Assembly: GCA_046303115.1 (NCBI GenBank)
Contig: JBKCGZ010000155.1
Location: forward strand, 1 to 9,763
Reading direction: 5' to 3'
Length of the DNA: 9,763 nt
From: CAINEC01 sp046303115
GTDB lineage: Bacteria > Bacteroidota > Bacteroidia > AKYH767-A > OLB10
Position 1 is the first letter of the stretch; each line of letters starts with the position of its first letter. The notes beneath the pieces are model-generated. The model had not been told where the DNA came from. It searched no databases and saw only the letters and a program-made list of their open reading frames with translations. The translations under genes were made by a program, and so were the position numbers. This document shows positions 1 through 7,500 of the stretch, one piece after another.

Positions 1-103
1 TGGATTACTTCAATCACCTGCGCAGTCTGTTATCTCTGGCCTTACAGGTCAAGGTGGCAAAATTGCCGGCATCCTCAAAACGTTGGAAGAACGTGCTGCC
101 TAA
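1..103 (+). CDS. rplJ: 50S ribosomal protein L10, C-terminal end (partial)
   Basis: This is the 3' end of a gene cut by the window start. The first complete codon begins at base 2 and the frame runs 33 codons to TAA at 101-103. The visible residues include LLQSPAQSV, then a Gly/Lys segment and ILKTLEERAA at the end. This matches the usual L10 tail, where an Ala/Ser-rich stretch is followed by a G-K-x-A-G-I-L-K-T-L motif. L10 anchors the L7/L12 dimers to 23S rRNA at the base of the ribosomal stalk, and in many bacteria it also represses its own operon by binding the mRNA leader; that leader lies outside this window. The identification rests on the short tail plus the immediately following rplL, the standard rplJ-rplL order. 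The N-terminal RNA-binding part cannot be examined. Confidence 0.9.
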   Translation, partial: GLLQSPAQSVISGLTGQGGKIAGILKTLEERAA

Positions 104-169
104 TCGCCGCTTAAATCTTCAAAAACAAAATCAATTAATTATTAAAAATCCTTAAAAAAAATAAACAAA

Positions 170-544
170 ATGGCAGATTTGAAATCATTCGCTGAACAGT
201 TAGTTAACCTTACAGTAAAAGAAGTTCAAGAACTAGCTCAAATTCTTAAAGATGAGTATGGCATTGAGCCGGCAGCAGCAGCAGTAGCAGTAGCAGCACC
301 TGCAGCAGGTGGCGCAGCAGCAGCTGAAGAGCAAACATCTTTTGATGTAATTCTTAAGAATGCTGGTGCAAATAAATTAGCTATCGTTAAGTTAGTAAAA
401 GACTTAACTGGCTTAGGCTTGAAAGAAGCTAAAGATTTAGTTGATGGAGCACCAAAACCATTAAAAGAAGGTGTTTCTAAAGATGAGGCTAATGCATTAA
501 AAACTCAGTTAACTGAGGCAGGTGCAGAAGTTGAAATCAAGTAA
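170..544 (+). CDS. rplL: 50S ribosomal protein L7/L12
   Basis: This encodes the multicopy acidic stalk protein that recruits and stimulates the GTPase translation factors EF-Tu, EF-G and IF2 on the large ribosomal subunit. At 124 residues it is close to the family norm of about 120-125. Three parts are visible: an N-terminal dimerisation and L10-binding helical domain (about residues 1-32), a flexible Ala/Gly/Pro hinge (about 33-55), and the compact C-terminal factor-binding domain (about 56-124). The C-terminal domain carries the signature TGLGLKEAKDLVDGAP at 80-95 and ends EVEIK. The ATG at 170 is preceded by an A-rich leader (AATAAACAAA) without a Shine-Dalgarno sequence, as is usual in Bacteroidota. 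It lies 66 bases after rplJ with no terminator or clear promoter between, so co-transcription is likely. A hairpin with T-run follows it. Confidence 0.98.
   Translation: MADLKSFAEQLVNLTVKEVQELAQILKDEYGIEPAAAAVAVAAPAAGGAAAAEEQTSFDVILKNAGANKLAIVKLVKDLTGLGLKEAKDLVDGAPKPLKEGVSKDEANALKTQLTEAGAEVEIK
272..325 (+). repeat. GCA-rich low-complexity tract encoding the L7/L12 hinge
   Basis: Codons 35-52 of rplL are mostly Ala, written largely with the single codon GCA, interrupted by a few GTA (Val), CCT and GGT/GGC codons. This gives a near-triplet repeat at the DNA level. At the protein level it is the flexible hinge expected in every L7/L12. The tract length is the part of rplL most open to variation by replication slippage in multiples of three. 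Confidence 0.75.
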
Positions 545-566
545 TTGAAATTCAAGTAATTAACAG

Positions 567-599
567 ACCTGCGCTACTAAACCGGTGGTGCAGGTTTTT
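567..599 (+). terminator. Hairpin with T-run between rplL and rpoB (probable attenuator)
   Basis: Bases 567-572 (ACCTGC) pair perfectly with 590-595 (GCAGGT). The stem can extend inward through 573-576 with 586-589, using two G-T wobbles, leaving a loop of about nine bases. The 3' arm runs directly into TTTTT (595-599), the layout of a Rho-independent terminator. Because rpoB begins about 70 bases downstream and no convincing promoter is visible between, full termination would silence an essential gene. Partial termination is therefore the better reading, as known for the rplL-rpoB attenuator of Escherichia coli. The wobbles and large loop also fit a leaky site. Terminator shape is seen directly; leakiness is inferred. 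Confidence 0.75.
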
Positions 600-668
600 A
601 TCATTTTATAAGCTGAATACCGCTTATTTCGAACGGTTGTTATAATTTAACATTAAAACTCCTTCCAA

Positions 669-3600
669 TTGACTACCCTAAACAGTCTCACATCAGAGAA
701 GACGGCAGCCAACCGTATCAATTTCAGTAAGAGCAAAAACCCGATTGAATATCCGGATTTTCTCGAAATACAATTGAAGTCTTTTAAAGATTTCTTTCAA
801 TTAGAAACAACAGCTGATAACAGAACCCAAGAAGGGCTTTACAAAGTTTTCAGTGAGAATTTTCCAATTACAGATTCAAGAAACAATTTCGTTCTTGAAT
901 TTTTGGATTATTTCGTGGATCCTCCTCGTTATTCACTTGAGGAGTGTATCGAAAGAGGTTTAACTTATAGCGTTCCTCTGAAGGCAAAACTTAAACTTTA
1001 TTGTACAGATCCTGAGCACGAGGATTTCGAAACAATTGTTCAGGATGTATACTTGGGAACTATCCCATATATGACTCCCAAAGGTACATTTGTCGTAAAT
1101 GGTGCAGAGCGTGTAGTTGTATCTCAACTTCATCGTTCCCCTGGTGTATTCTTTGGTCAAAGTCGCCACGCGAATGGAACCAAATTATACTCTGCTCGTG
1201 TAATTCCTTTTAAAGGATCATGGATTGAGTTCGCAACAGACATCAACAGTGTCATGTATGCGTACATCGATCGTAAGAAAAAATTCCCTGTAACTACGTT
1301 GCTTCGTGCAATAGGTTATCAAACTGATAAGGATATCCTTGAGATTTTCGGTTTAGCTGACGAAGTAAAAGTTAGCAAAGCAGGATTAAAAAAAGTAGTA
1401 GGTCGCCGACTAGCAGCTAGAGTTTTAAGAAGTTGGTTAGAAGATTTCGTAGATGAGGATACTGGTGAAGTAGTATCTATCGAGCGTAACGAAGTTATTT
1501 TGGAGCGTGAAACAATTCTAGAAGATGAACATATCGATAAGATTGTTGATGCTGGTGTTAAGTCAGTTATTTTGCATAAAGAAGATGCAAACACGAATGA
1601 TTACGCTATCATCTACAATACACTTCAAAAAGATACATCTAACTCTGAAAAGGAAGCGGTAGAGCATATCTATCGTCAATTAAGAAATGCAGAGCCACCA
1701 GATGAAGAAACAGCACGTGGTATCATCGACAAATTATTCTTCTCTGATAAGCGTTATGACTTAGGAGAAGTTGGTCGTTATAGAATGAACCGTAAATTAA
1801 GACTCAATATCGATGAAGATACGAAGGTCTTAACTAAAGAAGATATCATCCAGATTATTAAATTCTTAATCGAATTAATTAATGCGAAAGCAATCGTTGA
1901 TGATATCGATCACTTGAGTAACCGTCGTGTAAGAACAGTAGGTGAGCAGTTGTATTCTCAATTCGGTGTAGGTTTAGCGCGTATGGCGCGTACTATCCGT
2001 GAGCGTATGAATGTTCGCGATAACGAAGTGTTTACGCCTGCTGATTTGATTAATGCAAAAACATTATCAAGTGTAATTAACTCTTTCTTTGGAACTAATC
2101 AGTTAAGTCAGTTCATGGATCAAACTAATCCATTAGCTGAAATTACTCACAAGCGCCGTTTATCAGCCCTTGGACCCGGTGGTTTAAGTCGTGAGCGTGC
2201 AGGTTTCGAGGTTCGTGACGTTCACTATACTCACTACGGACGTTTATGTACGATTGAGACTCCTGAAGGGCCGAATATCGGTTTGATTTCTTCTTTGTGT
2301 GTTTACGCAAAGATTAATCAATTAGGATTTATTTCTACTCCTTATCGTACAGTAACAAACGGCAAAATTGATATTCAGACAGCTCCAATTTATTTAACTG
2401 CTGAAGAAGAAGATACTAAAGTAATTGCGCAGGCAAATGCTGATGTGGATGAGAAAGGAGTATTCGCTGATCAAAAAGTGAAGGCTCGTTTCGAAGGTGA
2501 TTTCCCAATCGTTGATCCAAAAGATATCCACTTGGTTGACGTTGCTCCAAATCAGATTGCATCAATTGCGGCTTCATTAATTCCTTTCTTGGAGCATGAT
2601 GATGCGAACCGTGCCTTGATGGGATCGAACATGCAACGCCAGGCAGTTCCATTATTACGTCCTCAAGCTCCTATCGTAGGAACTGGTCTTGAAGGACATG
2701 TAGTACGTGATTCACGCGTTTTAATCAACGCTGATTATTCAGGTACTGTTGAGTATGTTGATGCAAACGAAATTCACATCCGTTGTGTAAGAACAAATGA
2801 TGAGAAATTAGTAAGCTTCGACGATGATTTAAAAGTTTACCGATTAACTAAATTCCAAAAGACAAACCAAAATACATGTATTAACTTGAAGCCTATCGTT
2901 AAGAAAGGTGATAAGGTTAAAGCAGGTCAGGTACTTTGCGAAGGTTATGCAACGCAAGGTGGCGAGTTAGCATTAGGACGTAACATGACAGTGGCGTTCA
3001 TGCCTTGGAAAGGTTATAACTTCGAGGATGCGATTGTGATTTCTGAGCGTGTCGTGCGTGAAGATATTTTCACATCATTACATATCGATGAGTATAGTTT
3101 AGAGGTTCGTGATACAAAACGCGGATTAGAAGAGCTTACTGCGGATATCCCTAACGTTAGTGAAGAAGCTACTCGTGAATTAGATGAGAATGGTTTGATT
3201 CGCGTAGGTGCTGAAGTTATTGAAGGTGATATCTTAATTGGTAAAATCACTCCTAAGGGAGAAACAGATCCTTCTCCAGAAGAGAAGTTATTACGTGCCA
3301 TCTTTGGTGACAAAGCAGGTGATGTAAAGGATGCTTCATTGAAAGTTCCACCTTCTGTAAAAGGAGTTGTTATCGATAAAAAATTATTCTCTCGCGCTGT
3401 GAAAGATAAGCGTGCAAGAGATGAAGAGAAAAATGTCATCGCTCGTTTAGATGCTGAACAAGATAAAGAGTTAGCTGAGGTTAAAGTAAAACTAATTGAA
3501 AAGCTATTTGAACTTGTAAGCGGAAAAACTTCTCAAGGTGTAGTCAATGCATTTAAAGAAGTAATAATCCCTAAAGGATCGAAGTTCACTCAAAAAATGT

Positions 3601-4499
3601 TAGTTGATATTGATTACATGAATATCAATCCAACAAAGTGGACAACAGACAAGGAAAAGAATGATATGATTACTCGTTTATTGACGAATTATATCGTGAA
3701 AGTAAACGAAGTTCTTGCTGCTATCAAGCGTAAGAAATTCCAGATTCAAATCGGAGATGAATTACCAACTGGAATTATGCAATTAGCGAAGGTTTATATC
3801 GCAAAGAAGCGTAAGTTGAAAGTGGGTGATAAGATGGCAGGTCGACACGGTAATAAGGGAATTGTTGCGAGAATCGTTCGTGATGAAGATATGCCTTACC
3901 TTGAAGATGGAACGCCAGTAGATATCGTACTTAATCCGTTAGGGGTACCATCACGTATGAACCTTGGACAGATTTATGAAACGGTACTTGCCTTAGCAGG
4001 TCAGAAGTTGGGTGTAAAGTTCGCAACTCCAATCTTTGATGGTGCTACAATCGAAGAAATCGATTCATGGATTACGAAGGCAGGCTTACCTAAATTCGGT
4101 TCTACTTACTTATTTGATGGTGGTACTGGAGAGCGTTTCCATCAGCCAGCAACAGTAGGTATTATCTACATGTTGAAATTAGGTCACATGGTTGATGATA
4201 AGATGCATGCTCGTTCAATCGGACCTTACTCATTAATTACGCAGCAACCTCTTGGTGGTAAAGCACAGTTTGGAGGTCAGCGTTTTGGTGAGATGGAGGT
4301 TTGGGCTATCGAAGCATTCGGTGCTGCAAACATCCTTCAGGAATTATTGACAGTGAAATCTGATGACGTAATGGGTCGTGCAAAAGCTTACGAATCAATC
4401 GTGAAAGGTGAGAATATGTTACAACCAGGAATTCCTGAGTCGTTCAATGTATTGTTACACGAATTACGTGGATTATGTCTGAAAGTATCTCTTGATTAA
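669..4499 (+). CDS. rpoB: DNA-directed RNA polymerase subunit beta
   Basis: This is the beta subunit of RNA polymerase, forming one pincer and part of the active centre and the rifampicin pocket. Its 1276 residues are typical for Bacteroidota. Landmarks in order: N-terminal YPDFLEIQLKSF; a lobe insertion around 255-350 resembling the region called SI1 or beta-i4 in E. coli; the rifampicin region at 478-501 (QLSQFMDQ to RRLSAL); GSNMQRQAVPLL from 652; GRNMTVAFMPW from 770 with E786 and D787; the flap with EEKLLRAIFG near 871; an insertion of about 100 residues (about 918-1019) at the SI2 or beta-i9 position; and KMAGRHGNKG at 1055-1064, whose K1055 and K1063 match active-site lysines 1065 and 1073 of E. 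coli. The start is TTG at 669: an in-frame TAA lies at 654-656, and no ATG or GTG is near in frame, while the conserved N-terminus begins at once. rpoC follows after 67 bases. Confidence 0.98.
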   Translation: MTTLNSLTSEKTAANRINFSKSKNPIEYPDFLEIQLKSFKDFFQLETTADNRTQEGLYKVFSENFPITDSRNNFVLEFLDYFVDPPRYSLEECIERGLTYSVPLKAKLKLYCTDPEHEDFETIVQDVYLGTIPYMTPKGTFVVNGAERVVVSQLHRSPGVFFGQSRHANGTKLYSARVIPFKGSWIEFATDINSVMYAYIDRKKKFPVTTLLRAIGYQTDKDILEIFGLADEVKVSKAGLKKVVGRRLAARVLRSWLEDFVDEDTGEVVSIERNEVILERETILEDEHIDKIVDAGVKSVILHKEDANTNDYAIIYNTLQKDTSNSEKEAVEHIYRQLRNAEPPDEETARGIIDKLFFSDKRYDLGEVGRYRMNRKLRLNIDEDTKVLTKEDIIQIIKFLIELINAKAIVDDIDHLSNRRVRTVGEQLYSQFGVGLARMARTIRERMNVRDNEVFTPADLINAKTLSSVINSFFGTNQLSQFMDQTNPLAEITHKRRLSALGPGGLSRERAGFEVRDVHYTHYGRLCTIETPEGPNIGLISSLCVYAKINQLGFISTPYRTVTNGKIDIQTAPIYLTAEEEDTKVIAQANADVDEKGVFADQKVKARFEGDFPIVDPKDIHLVDVAPNQIASIAASLIPFLEHDDANRALMGSNMQRQAVPLLRPQAPIVGTGLEGHVVRDSRVLINADYSGTVEYVDANEIHIRCVRTNDEKLVSFDDDLKVYRLTKFQKTNQNTCINLKPIVKKGDKVKAGQVLCEGYATQGGELALGRNMTVAFMPWKGYNFEDAIVISERVVREDIFTSLHIDEYSLEVRDTKRGLEELTADIPNVSEEATRELDENGLIRVGAEVIEGDILIGKITPKGETDPSPEEKLLRAIFGDKAGDVKDASLKVPPSVKGVVIDKKLFSRAVKDKRARDEEKNVIARLDAEQDKELAEVKVKLIEKLFELVSGKTSQGVVNAFKEVIIPKGSKFTQKMLVDIDYMNINPTKWTTDKEKNDMITRLLTNYIVKVNEVLAAIKRKKFQIQIGDELPTGIMQLAKVYIAKKRKLKVGDKMAGRHGNKGIVARIVRDEDMPYLEDGTPVDIVLNPLGVPSRMNLGQIYETVLALAGQKLGVKFATPIFDGATIEEIDSWITKAGLPKFGSTYLFDGGTGERFHQPATVGIIYMLKLGHMVDDKMHARSIGPYSLITQQPLGGKAQFGGQRFGEMEVWAIEAFGAANILQELLTVKSDDVMGRAKAYESIVKGENMLQPGIPESFNVLLHELRGLCLKVSLD
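2100..2171 (+). other. rpoB: Rifampicin-binding cluster of rpoB (sensitive-type residues)
   Basis: Residues 478-501 align without gaps to E. coli RpoB 510-533 (offset 32). The classic resistance positions carry the sensitive residues: Q481, D484, H494 and S499 correspond to E. coli Q513, D516, H526 and S531. Differences from E. coli within the block are T486 for N518, A490 for S522 and L498 for I530. I judge these as ordinary lineage variation, so no target-site rifampicin resistance is apparent here. Resistance from elsewhere in the protein or from efflux cannot be excluded. Confidence 0.8.
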
Positions 4500-4566
4500 T
4501 CATCAAGCCGAATAACTAAAAAAAGTATCTCTTAAACTAACGATAACGTCTTACCGAAAAAAATAC

Positions 4567-7500
4567 ATGGCGGTTAAAAAAGAACAAAAGCTAAAAAGTA
4601 ACTTCTCTAAAATTACGATTAGCCTTGCAAGTCCGGAGTACATCCTTGAACAATCAAGTGGTGAAGTACTAAAGCCGGAAACAATCAACTACCGAACATA
4701 CAAGCCTGAAAGAGATGGTTTGTTTTGTGAGCGCATCTTCGGACCTGTAAAGGACTGGGAATGTCATTGCGGAAAATACAAGCGTATCCGTTACAAAGGA
4801 ATCGTTTGTGACCGTTGCGGTGTTGAAGTAACAGAGAAAAAAGTGCGTCGCGAACGTATGGGACATATCAGTCTTACTGTTCCAGTTGCACACATCTGGT
4901 ATTTCCGTTCATTGCCGAATAAAATCGGTTATTTATTGGGATTGCCAACTAAGAAATTAGATCTAATCATTTACTATGAAAGATATGTTGTTATTCAGGC
5001 AGGTGTGAAAGCAGCTGAAGGAGTAAACTATCTTGATTTCTTAACGGAAGAAGAATATTTGAATCACATGGACTCACTTCCGAAAGAAAATCACCATTTA
5101 GATGATGCCGACCCAAATAAGTTTATCGCTAAAATGGGTGCGGATGCATTATATGATTTATTATCTCGATTAGACTTAGATCAACAAAGTTTTGATTTAC
5201 GTCACCAGGCAGATAATGAAACATCTCAGCAACGTAAGAACGAAGCGTTAAAGCGTCTTCAGGTTGTTGAAGCATTCCGTCAGGCAAATACACATATCGA
5301 AAATCGTCCTGAGTGGATGATTGTAAAAGTAGTTCCTGTTATTCCACCGGAATTGCGTCCACTCGTTCCATTGGATGGTGGCCGTTTTGCGACGTCTGAC
5401 TTGAACGATTTATATCGTCGTGTAATTATCCGTAACAATCGTTTGAAGCGATTAATCGAGATTAAAGCTCCAGAAGTAATCTTACGTAACGAAAAGCGTA
5501 TGCTTCAGGAGTCGGTTGACTCATTATTCGACAATAGCCGTAAGGTAAATGCGGTGAAGACTGAATCAAATCGTGCATTGAAATCATTATCTGATTCATT
5601 GAAAGGTAAGCAAGGTCGTTTCCGTCAAAACTTATTAGGAAAGCGTGTTGATTATTCTGCACGTTCGGTAATTGTTGTAGGACCTGAAATGAAATTACAT
5701 GAGTGTGGTCTTCCGAAGGATATGGCAGCTGAATTATTTAAGCCGTTTATTATCCGTAAGATGATTGAGCGTGGTGTAGTTAAAACAGTAAAGAGTGCAA
5801 AGAAAATAGTTGATCGTAAAGATGCGATTGTTTGGGATATCTTAGAAAATGTACTGAAAGGACATCCGGTGATGTTAAACCGTGCTCCGACTCTCCACAG
5901 ATTAGGTATCCAAGCGTTCCAGCCTAAGTTAATCGAGGGTAAAGCGATTCAATTACATCCATTGGTTTGTTCTGCCTTCAACGCCGATTTCGACGGTGAC
6001 CAGATGGCGGTGCATTTACCATTAGGTAATGCTGCAATTTTAGAAGCGCAATTATTAATGCTTGCTTCTCATAATATCCTTAACCCTGCTAACGGAGCTC
6101 CTATCACTGTACCTTCTCAGGACATGGTACTTGGACTTTATTATATGACTAAAGGAAAGAAATCTACTGACGATTTAAAAGTTGTTGGAGAAGGAATTAC
6201 TTTCTATAGTTCAGAAGAGGTTATCATTGCTTACAACGAAGGTCGCGTAGAATTACATGCTTGGGTTAAAGTAAAAACTCACGTTAATGTGAATGGAACA
6301 CTTGAGTCTAAGATTGTAGAAACTACTGTAGGTCGTGTTTTAGTAAATGAAGTTGTCCCTCGTAAAGTAGGTTATATCAACGAACTTTTAACGAAGAAGT
6401 CGTTACGTGATATCATCGGACGAGTATTAAAAGAAACAGGTGTTGCTGAGGCTGCGAAATTCTTAGATGATATTAAAGATTTAGGATTCCGTATGGCATT
6501 CCGTGGAGGATTATCATTTAACTTAAATGATGTAATCATCCCAGCTCAGAAAGAAGAATTAATCGGAAAAGCAAATGCAGAAGTTGATGAGGTAATGAAC
6601 AACTATAACATGGGATTCATTACCAACAACGAACGTTATAACCAAATTATCGATATCTGGACGCGTACTAACTCGCGTATTACAGATACATTGATGAAGC
6701 AATTAACGAATGACAAGCAAGGATTCAATGCGGTTTACATGATGCTTGATTCTGGAGCGCGTGGTTCTAAAGAGCAGATTCGTCAGTTAGGTGGTATGAG
6801 AGGTTTGATGGCTAAGCCGTCGAAGTCTGGATCAACTGGTGGTGAAATCATCGAGAACCCGATTCTTTCTAACTTTAAAGAAGGTCTTTCTATCCTTGAG
6901 TACTTTATCTCTACTCACGGTGCGCGTAAAGGTCTTGCCGATACAGCCTTGAAAACAGCCGATGCGGGTTATTTAACTCGTCGTTTGGTGGACGTTGCTC
7001 AAGATGTTATCATCAATGAAACAGATTGCGGTACATTACGTGGACTTGCAATGACAGCATTGAAGAACGGAGAAGAGATAGTAGAAAGTTTATATGATCG
7101 TATTTTAGGACGTGTATCAGTACACGATATTATTCATCCTCAAACTGCAGAATTATTGGTTACTTCAGGAGAAGAAATCAATGAAGATGTAGCTGCATTA
7201 ATTGAATCATCACCAATTGAAACTGTTGAAATTCGTTCGGTATTAACGTGCGAGTCGAAGCAAGGTGTATGTTCTAAATGCTACGGAAGAAATCTTGCAT
7301 CAGGACGTATGGTTCAGAAAGGAGAGGCTGTAGGTGTTATCGCTGCACAGTCAATCGGTGAGCCAGGTACTCAGTTAACACTTCGTACGTTCCACGTCGG
7401 TGGAGTTGCAACAAAGGGTGCTACTGACAACAAAATTGAAGCTAAATTCGATGGTATTATTGAATTTGAAGAAGTAAGAAGTATCAAGCACGGAAAGAAA

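Noticed and set aside
1..103. Possible compositional break between the rplJ tail (about 49% GC) and the more AT-rich rplL
   Set aside because: Only 33 codons are visible, far too few to argue for transfer or recombination, and the gene order is the universal one.
104..169. Search for a regulatory element in the rplJ-rplL gap
   Set aside because: The gap is simple A/T-rich sequence with no stem-loop, T-run terminator or promoter match that I could support.
641..646. TATAAT as a sigma70-type promoter for rpoB
   Set aside because: There is no -35-like partner at the right distance, and Bacteroidota primary sigma factors use TAnnTTTG instead.
960..3439. Antisense open frames within rpoB (960-1169, 1319-1594, 2416-2652, 3014-3439)
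   Set aside because: They lie wholly inside a conserved essential gene on the opposite strand, have no recognisable domain, and their composition (Ser/Leu/Ile-rich) is what reverse-complemented coding sequence gives.
4669..5662. Antisense open frames within rpoC (4669-4893, 5462-5662)
   Set aside because: Same reasoning: fully overlapped by rpoC, no domain, no independent signals.
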